Of a DNA stretch of 64,000 nucleotides, positions 53,701-64,000 are shown in pieces. The stretch comes from Agrocybe praecox (taxonomy: Eukaryota; Basidiomycota; Agaricomycetes; Agaricales; Agrocybaceae). The notes beneath the pieces are model-generated. The model had not been told where the DNA came from. It saw only the letters and a program-made list of their open reading frames with translations, and ran no database searches. Where the stretch lies: positions 186,001 through 250,000 of the forward strand of contig OZ024850.1 in NCBI GenBank assembly GCA_964017145.1. The letters run 5' to 3'. Numbering within the stretch: the stretch's first letter is position 1; each line of letters starts with the position of its first letter. The position numbers were made by a program, and so were the translations under genes.

Positions 53701-54189
53701 ATTGACATCCTTAGTCGCTACATGCACCATAGCCTTGATCGCACTCTCAAGGGTGGTTGCCTTGAACACACCATCTCCAAACATCTTTGCATGAGAGAAA
53801 ACATTTTTAACCAGCATATCGTACTGGGTGATTGCCTCGTCGATGTCCATGCGAAGGCGCCCGAGCATTAACGCGATGATCCTATGATGTTTGTCAGTCT
53901 CGTTACTAGCCAAAGTGTCATGATTCTATCAATGTATTGCCACGCACCCTCCAGTACTAGTTCCACCGATTATATCGAAATATTCGCATGGCTTCGGTAC
54001 GTCTTTGACATCGACCTTCAGCTTGTGCATGATTTCCTTCAGGATGAGGAGCTCGGAAAGTCCACGTATTCCGCCGCCATCTATTTAATATTGAGACAAC
54101 CTAATTAGTACAACTTTTCCTCAACCGAAACGAGACATATTACCTAGCGCGAGCAGCCTCAAAGGTGCTTCGTTGATTGGGGTAGTCAT
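50726..54189 (-). CDS. NOD-like receptor: patatin-like phospholipase / NB-ARC / TPR
   Basis: Seven exons on the minus strand: 54189-54144, 54080-53948, 53881-53660, 53596-52992, 52939-52726, 52663-52288 and 52231-50726. All six introns are GT-AG, 52-66 bp. The total is 3,102 nt, 1,033 residues. Patatin domain: DGGGIRG (16-22, oxyanion hole), GTSTG (55-59, nucleophile Ser57), DGG (192-194, catalytic Asp). NB-ARC: P-loop GLGGSGKS (388-395), Walker B LLVIDNAD (about 454-461), then IIITTRN and a winged-helix-like region. C-terminal kinesin-light-chain-type TPRs (about 750-1020) include near-identical 42-residue units. Fungal proteins of this design are NLRs: the repeats sense, the NTPase oligomerises, and the lipase acts as effector in heterokaryon incompatibility or defence; that role is inferred. 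No signal peptide, so probably cytosolic. The first ATG opens directly onto the patatin fold. Confidence 0.92.
50945..51448 (-). repeat. Four near-identical 126-bp TPR-coding repeats
   Basis: Units spaced exactly 126 bp encode MSNLALTYQNQGLWQKAEGL... and ...EILGENHPSTLVI with only a few changes (Leu/Asn, Gln/Arg, Ser/Asp, Val/Ala). The flanking TPRs are much more diverged. Confidence 0.95.
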
Positions 54190-54519
54190 GGTTCAGATGC
54201 AAGAGGAGTCGCTTTGCTGATCGTCGACGCTGACAGCGCCTGGGAAGTTGCTGCGAAGTAGCCTTTTACACGGAAGCCCCGTGGTAGACGGACCTGTCAT
54301 TCAATATTAATAGACTCGGCACAAGTCACCGCCCTCCGAGCTTACAAACACGCCAACTGCTTGGTGTTGGGTAACATTATAACGCACACAATATCCTACA
54401 ATATCTCATCGTCGTTGACATGTTCCTAATGAGCCGGCAAAACCACGGAGAAAGACGAGCAGATGATTGAAACGGGATTGGAAAAACGCAGTTTCTGGCA
54501 AGTTTCTGGAGCCGAACCG
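54190..54519. other. Upstream region of the NLR gene
   Basis: GC-richer 330 bp between the NLR start and a repeat. I see no clear TATA box or divergent gene; a promoter is expected but not defined. Confidence 0.4.
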
Positions 54520-55160
54520 GATCAACATGTGTGCGCCATATTTATCCGAATTCAAACCCCCTGATACGGCGGGCAATTTGATGTTCAGTCGGGCCGAGAA
54601 GGCTAATGTTCATTCAGGTGTTCATTTTGCCGGTTATGGAGCCAAGGCGTGACATGTGTGACGTACCTCAGCAATGCTGCTATGCCGAAAATAGCGGCTT
54701 GTGCTAAAGCTAGTATTTTATCGTTTTTACGTACTGTAAAGCTTTGGTACAGAGTATCTAAGTCTCATAGTATTTGAGGGACAGCTTGAGATATTTAATT
54801 GATTTAAAATACCCATACGTGGTAATGATATGAGCTAACAAAACATAAAAAACATACAAGCTAAGGGGAGGTACATTGACAGGCATTTTTAACTCTTTAG
54901 ACATGATATGATACCTAGTATCCAACAGAAAGATGTTCTAAATCATATACCACTGTTAATTGTACAGAAACTGCTTAAAATGAATCGACTTGCGCAATTG
55001 GGCTGCGAAATTTTGGTCCCCAGGGCGAAAATGTGACATAAATATTGTAACTCCGAATGAACACATAAATGAACAGCTGTGATGCCATCAAACGCCCGCG
55101 TGAATGAACATTAGCCCGCTCGGCACGAATGAACAGTTGAATGTGCGTCGTGTGAACAGG
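54520..55160. repeat. Candidate foldback element with AT-rich centre
   Basis: AAGGCTAATGTTCATTCAGG at 54,600 and its inverted counterpart near 55,085-55,120 (TGAATGAACATTAGCCCGC) flank an AT-rich core (54.7-54.97 kb). The left edge carries a diverged GAATTCAAACCCCCTGATACGGCGGG block. It is poorly bounded and no duplication was found. Confidence 0.45.
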
Positions 55161-56470
55161 CTTTGTTTCGAACACCCGCGACCGCGACCGACACCGCCAG
55201 CAGTACCTGCAAGACTACTCGGAGCAGCGTGGAGGGGACAGACCTGATAGTCCAACAAAATGCACGCTAGGAGATTGTCTTTGCTGATTCTGAAACGCAC
55301 ACTCGAAAGGCTCGGTCAGGGTCTGCGTTCGTCGTTTTCCTTTTCTTTCTGCTGTTCTTGCTCGTGCCCATTCCCTCAGATTTTCTTCTCTCCTCCTTCT
55401 TCTGCGCTAGCTTGAATTGTACGGATCGAATATGCTTGTCTCTTTATCACTATCAGGATCCCCAACTTCATCGAAAAGCCTTGTCTGGGAGGCTCTGGTA
55501 TTCCGATTTCCTATTCAGCCTCGGTCAAAGTAGGCCCTCCGACGTTTACACTGCGATAATTATTCCACCAGGGCTGCTTTCCGCATTTTTCCTTGCTATA
55601 TATCTCCCGCGTCAATGTCTGTCTTTCTTTCTCGATTCCACGAATTTCTTTCGAGAAAGTCCACGAACTTGGAGCTGGTAATCACTCGAATTTCTTCCTC
55701 AATATCTTGCTCGTTTACTTACTGCTCTTATTTCTTCTTACTATCTCTTCTCAATAATATAGATAGCAATTGCACACCCGCCGCTGCCGCTCATCCTTGA
55801 CACTATCGCACGCGCCTCCCCGGTCTCTGCTTTCCGTTACCTCAAGCCTCCAGCTTGCGGATGCGTTGCGTATGACGCATCGGCTTCAAGGGTTCCATAT
55901 ACGGGCCACTAATACGTCGCATCTGGCCCTTGGCCCTGCCTCATTGACCATCGTTTTTCTTGTGTATTTCCCTTCCTTACTTCCGTACCAAGGCTCGTCC
56001 TTCTGTTCATCCGTCTGTCGGTATCTCTGTTCCTTAATCGCGATCATGTCTACGTCACTCAGAGGCCAAAATCCACACATATTCGAAATAACAGGTCTGA
56101 TCATTCTATGAACCACGGACGCGGGGGGAAAGAGAAGCGGTAAGGGAAAGTGGCGAAGATGTTGATATCGACATTAACCGCGGTGTGTGGTCGCGCATGT
56201 CGACTCGGGGCTCGCTGCTCCTATAGTAAGTCGGGTATCCTATTCACATACATACATAATAGGACAGAATGATATGATATGATACAATACGATAAATATA
56301 CGCATGCTACTTAGCCTCCTTCATCGGGATATTAAAATACACGCGTACGGTATGACATACAAAGCAAAGTACAATGAGAATAAGGAATAAGGAATAGAAT
56401 ACTCAACAAGCTGGGGTGTGCCTTTGATGACCGATCGATGGCGAGCGAGCGGGATAGGAAGTGAGGTGAT
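55161..56470. other. Pyrimidine-rich intergenic DNA, no gene called
   Basis: From 55,320 to 56,060 the plus strand is C/T-rich with Ser/Leu/Phe-rich open frames without motifs, similar in texture to 48.4-50.2 kb. 56,240-56,420 is AT-rich and precedes the 3' end of the phosphatase-like gene. Confidence 0.45.
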
Positions 56471-57180
56471 TCATTTGAGTCGAAGATATAGGTCATACGT
56501 GCTCCACGTTGTGAACCTCTTTGGGCCCATCCCTGGTCTTCCACCTCGCGCAACGTACGCCCCATTCGCAATAACCCTTTCCCACTCCTGCAGCGTACGC
56601 ACGAATCCCCTATTCATGCACGCGCAACGTCTGAGGACGTACGACAACGCAGAGGCGTACGGCATGCCGTGGAAGCGCATGAGGTAGGCCATTATTATAG
56701 CTGGGGAACGAGATATTCCCTGATGAAAAATAAAAGAAGGGGTATTAGGTTTGGTTGGTTCAATGAAAAGAAGGGAAGAGGATGAGGGAAAAAACGAAGA
56801 GGACGAGAAAGAAAGAAGAAGAGCTCGAAACACACCTGCTGACAATGAATCAACACATTCCCTCCCTCCCTCAACACACCCCAAATCCACGAACGCATTC
56901 CCAAGGAAGGGCTTCAGATCGAAGCTCTCCTCGTCCCACACCTGGATCTTGTAGCACCTGTGCCCGTCCTTATACGAAAGGGCCAGCCACGGCACGTCGA
57001 GAACTTGCACGAGATGCGTGATGCGGTGTGTGTGGAGGAGGGCGGGGTCTTTGAGGGCGAAGAGGAATCCGGGGAAGAGGGAGCCGGAGAGAGATGGGAG
57101 GGAGAGGAGGGAGAAGGATGAGGGGCATAGGTGCGATGGTTGCTTGCATAATTTCGAGGGAAATTCGGATCATGTTAGAC
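56471..57180 (-). pseudogene. Dual-specificity phosphatase, frameshifted
   Basis: Minus-strand gene with an intron at 56720-56835 (GTGTGT...CAG). The exons encode EIMQATIAPM, a diverged front end, ALKDPALLHTHRITHLVQVL (typical DSP beta strand), CYKIQVWDEESFDLKPF, AFVDLG, then across the intron NVLIHCQQ plus GISRSPAIIMAYLMRFHGM. This completes the phosphatase loop H-C-X5-R with the nucleophilic Cys. RFHGMPYASALSYVLRR, NRGF and the end YDLYLRLK follow. The general acid Asp region (VWDEE) is present. Two frame changes are needed, one in a C/T-rich stretch near 57,080 and one at a CCCT-CCCT-CCCT run near 56,870. The gene is either broken or carries sequencing slips; if the slips are errors it would be an active DSP that removes phosphate from Tyr/Ser/Thr. 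Confidence 0.65.
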
Positions 57181-57870
57181 GTGGAATGAGTGTGTGGTTG
57201 GTTGGTTTTAGTGTGGTGGTGGAGCGAATGTGTACGTAGAAGCGAACGACGATGTTGTCTATGTGGAGCACGGCGTGTTGTCAGCGAGCCAGAATATCAT
57301 GTATGCATGCATGCAGCGCGTATGTGATGGGATCCAATAACGAATGGAATAGATTGTGTGTGTAGTGCCTACAAGAACTCGAACGACGAGGTCGACAACG
57401 CGGGTACGCGTAGAACGTAGTAGCGGCGCCAGATTGAAGGAAACAAAGCGGGCTGAGAAGAGGATAACGCCAAAGGAATGGGCAAAAATAAGCAAGGAAT
57501 CAGGCAACTAGCGAACAAATTGAAAGACCGGACGTTATTAGAATACGCATAACAAGAGATGGAGGCAAAAAAAGGCCAACAGCAAATAGCGTAACGGAAA
57601 GCGGGCGCAACACGGCCACGCCAAGGCGGAATCGAAAAAAGAAAAAAGGAAACGAAGCAGGCGACCAAGAAGAGGTGTAGCCCTTAAAACGAGAGTCCGA
57701 ATATCGAAACGGACGAAAGAAAACAGGTGAGCGCAGGGGAAGGAAATCTGACCCAGCCATATCCAACCACCAAAGCTTCAATCGGTACAGAGTCCTTGGG
57801 ATATTTCAAAATTTCAGGCTCGTTGCTGGCCGCGCTGCTCGTTGGTCGTTGTTCGGAACAAAGCCATTCA
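57181..57870. repeat. Repeat unit upstream of the phosphatase, shared with 47.6-48.25 and 63.1-63.8 kb
   Basis: Minus-strand exon-like sequence after CTCCACATAG, then purine-rich DNA ending at GCCATTCAGGGGGTTCGAATTC (57,864). It shows that the phosphatase 5' region and this unit belong together, and that the other units carry detached copies. Confidence 0.6.
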
Positions 57871-59679
57871 GGGGGTTCGAATTCGGGTAAAGTTGACCCA
57901 CATTTGACGCATTTTCCCTGAGCCGGCTTCGGCAGGAACCTTAATGACGCGTCAAGGTGAATAGAGACCATAACAGGAACGTACATACTATTTTTGACAA
58001 GTTTCGGGGGAATTGCGATGGACAAGGTAGATATGAACAGCCCCAAATTTCGGAGATCCGTTCTGGGCCCTGCATCTGCACCGACGGTTCACTGAATACA
58101 TCAACGGACGAAGAAAGTAAAAACAGACGAGCGTTGGGGAAGACGTACCTCCTTTGATGCATCCACATCCGACGTGTTGTAGGACCACACCATACCCAAT
58201 CGTGTCCATGCTCCCGTTATCTCCATATTTCTTTGGTGAGCTTTTTCGTACCCAATTTATGTAGGCGTTTTCGTTCCTTCTGCTTCTTTTGAAGTTGTAT
58301 TTTCCATCCCTCGTCGTTCGTACTCCCTTTCGCGTATTTTCTTTCATTAGAAACCCGCTATTTGGTCGGGTCTTACTATCCTCCGATGTACTTATGCGTT
58401 TTCATTCAAGTCCTACTTCTTGTATTTCTTCCGTTCCCCGAGTTTTTCTCGTCATCTGATAACGTTTGCATGTTCGTTATTTTTCCCAGGCGAATCTTCT
58501 CTTTGATTAAACACGCTTTGTTCAAAGTAGAAGTAATTGAATACTCGAAGGAGCGTGAAAGTCTAAAGGACAGAAGGAAATTTGAGAAAATGTAAGACAA
58601 GGTTTGCATTGAGCAAAACGAAAGGAAGAGACAAATACACAGCGTGAATCGACGTAACCAAAACCACAAAGCCCGATGCGAATGAACCGGCCGAAACAAA
58701 AACGCAACATATTATGGAAACGTGGCAAGAAAAAGAAAAGGTGGAAAGTAAATCAAGATGGAAACGTGACAAGCAAATTTGTGGGCGAACCCACATCCAA
58801 AAACAAAGGAAGTGCATCATGCAAGGCCAAGGAAAACCACAGATGGTTGGAGTTTCGACGAGGAACAATGAAAATCGACAGAAGATAGTACCCAAGGTTG
58901 CTACGTGGGTGGAGAAACACACCCGACAAAGAAAGAACAGTGCACCACGACTTGCAATGATTGGTAGAGAAGAAATAAGACAAAATAAGATGAGAGGGAA
59001 GAAGTGACTGACAGCCGCGCTGAGATGAGTGATCTGGAAATGTTTGCAAGTCGCATGAACGACAAAAAAAAAGGCGATGTGAAGAATTGAAAGGAGAGCC
59101 TGCCCGGTAGTTGATTGAGATCAGAGAAATCACGCAGAGGCGGAGATGGAGATGTGGCATTAAAAAAGGGGAAAAAAAACGGAAGGAAAAAAGGAGGAAG
59201 GAAGTAAACGCAGGTTCAATGGGGACGCGGGGCTGTCGTGAAACGAAGATATTCGAAAGATAGGAATGACGAATGTGCGCGCATGGTTCAAACTAGTGAT
59301 GAAAAAAGAAAAGAACACGCAGACAATTAAATAGACGAGAAGTACCCCTCGAACTTGCGGGTTGTGCGGCAAAGCTTGGGAGAATAATCGACAAAGCAGA
59401 GAATGGGAAGATATATTTTGGAAATGGGATATGAAAGAAGAAACATATATAAGAGCACGAACGAAGACAAGGCCATCTGCATCAAAGGCGACAGAAACAA
59501 CGAGAAAAGAAAGAGAAGAGCTTGGACGCACGCTAGGTCATGGGCAAAGGGATAGCAACTGTAGAAGTAGATAAAAGGAAAACGATGCATGCAACGGGCG
59601 AATCAGTGAGCAAAGGAGAGCTCGGACAGAGCGACGTCTGCCAAAGATGAACAGAATGTGGAAATAAAACTACCGCCAC
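57871..59679. other. Strand-asymmetric repeat DNA, no gene called
   Basis: C/T-rich at 58,200-58,540, then purine-rich to 59,680. Open frames on the purine strand are Lys/Arg/Glu-rich, and those on the opposite strand Phe/Leu/Ser-rich, both explained by composition. No domain is seen. Confidence 0.5.
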
Positions 59680-62330
59680 CGATGGATGAACTGATTGATC
59701 AAACTGAGGCGATACAAGCCAGGATTGAAGGTACACAGAATAAGAAAGCCGACTGTGATGATGGAGCAAGGAGGGAGGAAATAAAGGCCCCAGGTTGACG
59801 GAGGCGAAAAACGCTCGCAAAGCAAGAAGGGAATCCGGCAGAAAAAGGAGTTTGCAAAACGATAATTGAATAACCAAACCTTAAAGCCCTCGAGCGTCGT
59901 GGATAGAAGAAAAGAAAAGCAAAAGGTCCACGGGGAAGAGGAAAATACAAACGAGTCGGAAAGAGCGATGTGGTGATTGATTGGTCTAACTTAAACAAAT
60001 AGGACCACAGCGTGAAAATAGCAAACGGGAAAAACAAATGGGATGGAGACTTGAGCAAAAAAGAAACATGAAAGATACACCAAGAAGCATACCGAACACT
60101 TAAGCGAGCGTTCATCGAGGAAAGTGTGGAACCGGGGAAGGAATCGAAACGGACCAGAAAATAAGCAAGGAACGAGGCAGATAGCGAGCACAATAAATAA
60201 AAATCATTATGAATACCAACCAGAGAGGGGGATCAAAGGAAAGAAACGCGAACAAGTCTGGTGTCAGACTAAACCAACTGGAAAGCAACCGAGGAATGGC
60301 GCAAATAGCGAGCACGATAACGAGAATTGGAATTTTGAAAGACCTAAGGCCGAAATAACGATAATCAAATAGGTAGATAGAACAAGAAGAAAACGCGAAA
60401 GAGGAAAAAGAGGAAGGAAAAACAGACAAGCGCAGCCACAGAGCTACTTCTTATACATTCCTAACACGACAGCCTGTCCACCACCGAGATCTCCAGATCA
60501 GATGACAATCATAAGGAGAGAGGGAGATAGGAATGAAAACGAGAAAGAGTCCCACAGGGAATAGCTTGAAAAAGAGCAGACGAAACAGAGCCAGAGCCAG
60601 GCGGTAATGACAGCGGTCATGAGGGAAAGCGCCATGATGCGCGCCCAGCTTGGACGGAAAAAAAGGACGACGAAATGAGGGCAGCGACTGGGTCGCATGA
60701 GGTAGGAAGAAGGCCAGAGCACGCCAGAAATAAGCGCAAAACGACTCGAACGTCGAAGCGCCGTGGCGCCGAAGAACGAGAGTCTTGGAGAAAGATAGGT
60801 GTGTAAAGTTTGAAGACGAGAGTGAACATGAGGGAAAGGTGGTTGAACGTGGACGGGTGTGCATATATGCATGCGTATCGCAGGAGGGTGGACATGGACA
60901 AGGCGTGGATGGATGGGAGAGGTGGACCGTGTGAGGGGTCTGCAGATGCGGTCAACGACGACGAGTTGGGATGGGCCAAGGAATTCTAGTACTTAAAGAT
61001 GGAGTGCGAGGATGATCTTTGAGCGCTGAGCGCTGAGCGGCAATGATACGGATCACTACTTGGTCCGTGGAGAGACGTCCGGCGTGGAGAGAATAAGTAG
61101 AGGATGATGAAATAGGTAGAGGCGCATCTCGCATGAGGTCAGAGGAAGACCGAGATATTCTCGAAGGAAATCAGCAAGCAACGTAGGGCCGACAAACGAG
61201 GCTTGGAGAAAGAGAAAGATAGATATGTGAAGGCGAGAGTAATGTCTGCAGGACACTAAGCAGCGGATACGATGGTGAATGGTCGAGTGCGTGGGTTAAT
61301 GTATTTGGGGTACCGTGGCACCGTGATGCATGCATGTATGTTGAAGAGGGAGGATGTGGATGGATGGATGAGATCCGGGCAGGGTTGCATTCAACAGTGC
61401 CGATGACGAAACGTTGATGGTGGTTGCGTGTACATGGTTGAGGGAGGGTATCGTCAATATGGATGATACAGCGCAGACCGTACGCGTGGATGTTCGGGGT
61501 AGAAGGAACAGGTGAGCGGGAAGAGTGTGTCGCCTAATGTAGGAGTAAGACTGCGGCATGTTCGAATGGAATCTCCAAGTGACGTCGAAGCGGTGTAGGA
61601 ACAAGGAACGATATGTGAAGGCGAGAATAATATGGGAAAGGGTGTGTGTGTGACAGGATGTTTATCGATTATCGACCAGCGAATACGATGATGGATGGCC
61701 GGCTGGATCAAATAAAGAATGAAAGAACGCGGAAGGCGGGCATATCGAAAAGAGAGGATAAACAGAAACAGCAGCTGGACGGATGGATGCAGGAAGGTAC
61801 GTTGATGGGGCCTGCAGATGCGGTTGAGGAGACCGATTCCAGCTCATGGAATACTTGTACATCGAGGGACGTCCGACGTTGGAGAGAGTAAACAGAGGTG
61901 AATAAAATAGGGCGTAGTAGGACATTTGCTCAATGAGCCAGACGTTGAACGAGGTGCGCGATGCGGTGCGTATGCAGGCGGGAAGGCCTTTAGAGAGCGG
62001 AGAGCGCCGGGGTAGAGAGCCTGGAAGAGGTTGGGAGCGGGATGAAGTGCATTGGTGTTATCTCTGGCATGATTTCCGGAGGGATGCCGGCGAGTCGGGT
62101 CGCGTTGGACGTGAAATATTGGTTGGTTTGTTCTGGGTTTCTTGTGAAGCAAATGTGGGCGTGGAAGTGGGAGACGATGGTGTCTGTGGAGAACAACGCA
62201 TCATTAGCGAGCCAGAATAATGTACAGGCAAGATAAGCACATACTTAATGAGATCCAGTAATAAATGGAATAGTCTGTGGGTGCATACGAAGGCGAGAAG
62301 GTTGAAGAGAACGGTCGTGGTGACCGGGTG
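59680..62330. repeat. Segmental duplication, arm B
   Basis: Direct copy of arm A (45,081-47,745). It includes three subunits of about 0.4 kb and the phosphatase-like exon relic at 61,930-62,235 (minus strand, IPPEIMPEITPMHFIPLP). Confidence 0.82.
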
Positions 62331-63190
62331 CGTCAATCAATGTATTTGGTATACCGTGGAACTGTGGAACCGTGAACGTGGATTAGGATGCACACATCAT
62401 GATGGATGTGTATTGAAGAGGAAGGATGATGACGGATGGATGAGATCTGGCTGGGGTTGTATTCAACAGTGTCAATGACGAAACATTGAGGAGACTGCGC
62501 GTATATGGTTGAGGGAAAATATGGTGGACAGATGAATCAATCGGACGTACGGACATAGAGAGTGTTGGGACTCCTGAGATTATCGTCAGTGTGGATAATG
62601 CAGTGCAGACCGTACGCGCGGATGTCCGGGGTAGAAGAAGCAAGCTAGCGGGAAGACTGTCGTGTAAAGTGGGCAGAAGACCACGGCATGTTCGAATAAA
62701 ATCTCCGAGCGACGTTGAAGCGGTGTAGGGACGAGGAACGATATGCGAAGGCGAGAGTAATGTGGGGAAGCGGCGTGCGTGACACTGGATGTTTGTCGAC
62801 CGGCGAATACAATGGTGGATGGTCGGCTGGGTCGAATGATAAAATAAGGAACGCGGAAGGCATGATGGGGCCTGTGGATGCGGGTGAGGAGGGTGATAGC
62901 AGGTTATGGCATCCTCGTACATGGAGGAAAGTCCAACGTCGGAGAGAACAAACAGAGGAGAATAAAGTGGGGCGTAATAGGACGTTTTCTCAGAGAGCCA
63001 AGCGGTGCACGTGGTGCGTGTGCAGGAGGGAGGGCTCTTGGAGTGCGGAGAGAGCCCAGGATATTGAATCGGATGTGGAAGGTTGCTTGTAGTGAAGCGA
63101 ATGTGGACGAGGAAGTGAGCGACGATGGTGTCTATGCGGAGAACGACGCATTGTCAGCGAGCCAGAATAATGTACATGAAAGATAAGTAT
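62331..63190. repeat. Third partial copy of the 0.4-kb subunits with phosphatase relic
   Basis: 62,390-62,850 matches 46,680-47,070 and 61,320-61,710. It is followed by a short phosphatase-like relic, minus strand, ALSALQEPSLLHTHHVHRL (about 63,000-63,060). Confidence 0.7.
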
Positions 63191-63888
63191 GTACCTAATG
63201 GGATCCGTCAACGAATGGAATGGTCGGTGTATGCCTATGAGAGCGAGGAAGTCGAAGAGGGAATTCGTGGTGGTGACAAACGAAGAAGATTGCGAATACG
63301 CGTACGCGACGAGCCGGACGTAGTAATGACGCCAGATTGGAGAGTGATGCAGGCCGAGAAGAGAAAGCAAAAGAAAAGGGAGACGGGAACCAATAGATCG
63401 AGAAGAGAGGAGAGGAGAAGCGGGAGGACAACCGAATGGAATGTTCTTTCAGAAAAGCGTCAAACCGCCGAAAAGATTAGCAGAAAATAAGCAAGAAATT
63501 AAGCAGCTAGCGAATGTCACAAGAATCCTAACAAAAGAAAAGAAAAGAAACCTGAAACAGGTCAACATCGAAAACGCAACAAAGCCGGACCAAAGCGGAA
63601 TCGAGAAGAAACCAAGCAAGAGACCAGGGAGAGTACGAACGTTAAAACGGACGAAAGAAAACAGACGAGTGTTACAACCACCAAAGCATTTGCACCATCG
63701 ATAACTCCAGATACCGTATCTATTCAGACTCCTTGGAACATTTTAAGCTCGTTGCTTCCGCCGCTGGTCGTTGGTCGTCGTCGTTCGGAATCAAACCCAT
63801 TCAGGGGGTTCGAATTCGCGTAAAGTTGAAGCGCACGTGATGCGTCTTTCGGGTTCCGGATTCGGACGTCGCAAATTGCCGACCCAGA
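63191..63888. repeat. Purine-rich unit ending in GGGGGTTCGAATTC block
   Basis: Matches 47,680-48,290 and 57,310-57,890 in order and orientation. No gene. Confidence 0.65.
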
Positions 63889-63989
63889 CACGGCGGGAAA
63901 GCTGCTGACCAGTGGGAAATGACCAATGTGCTGATTGCACTGATCAGCACGTTGGTCATTTCCCACTGGTCAGCAGCTTTCCCGCCGTG
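63889..63989. repeat. Long hairpin: 47-bp inverted repeat with 7-bp loop
   Basis: Arms CACGGCGGGAAAGCTGCTGA... and ...TCAGCAGCTTTCCCGCCGTG pair over 47 bp with a single mismatch (T at 63,927 against G at 63,951). The loop is TGCACTG. It lies within 11 bp of the window end. Confidence 0.95.
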
Positions 63990-64000
63990 AGATGCCCTCA

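Overview
The window looks like nuclear DNA of a filamentous basidiomycete, probably an Agaricomycete. The evidence is short GT-AG introns of 51-66 bp (one of 116 bp), a KDZ transposase relic with a CxC2-type cysteine cluster, a PIF/Harbinger transposase, chromodomain Gypsy retrotransposons, and a patatin/NB-ARC/TPR NOD-like receptor. I cannot name the species. I found no rRNA, tRNA or CRISPR array.

Bases 1-42,000 are almost entirely transposons nested inside one another. A dead KDZ transposase (187-3869) is followed by a Harbinger-like element. That element's transposase gene starts at 20,970 and ends at 4,747, both on the minus strand. It is split by a 1.7-kb LTR-like repeat, which is split by a Gypsy chromovirus, which is itself split by a younger copy of the same chromovirus. 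From about 21.1 to 40.9 kb lies a second stack: a truncated long-TIR DNA element (L copy 2) > a short TIR element (T1) > a second chromovirus (Gypsy-2) > a 4.6-kb long-TIR element (L copy 1) > another short TIR element (T3). Gypsy-2 also carries a short TIR element (T2) in gag and an LTR-like repeat in one LTR. Nearly every junction can be read from its target-site duplication, and where a coding sequence was hit the host reading frame is usually restored when the insert is mentally removed.

Bases 40,979-42,238 hold one ordinary-looking but unrecognised low-complexity protein gene, starting about 40 bp beyond a transposon end. From 43 to 64 kb the sequence is mostly strand-asymmetric, purine- or pyrimidine-rich repeat DNA. 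It includes a direct duplication of about 2.6 kb (45.1-47.7 and 59.7-62.3 kb), further partial copies, and relics of a dual-specificity-phosphatase-like exon. Between the two duplicated arms sit the two most gene-like loci of this half: a seven-exon NLR (50,726-54,189, minus) whose reading frame closes exactly at 1,033 residues, and a frameshifted dual-specificity phosphatase (56,471-57,180, minus).

Functionally, the window is a transposon graveyard with one very young retrotransposon insertion (LTRs identical by eye), plus an immune-type receptor flanked by recombinogenic repeats. Nonsense mutations in the dead elements are overwhelmingly C-to-T or G-to-A changes, which suggests cytosine deamination or RIP-like decay.
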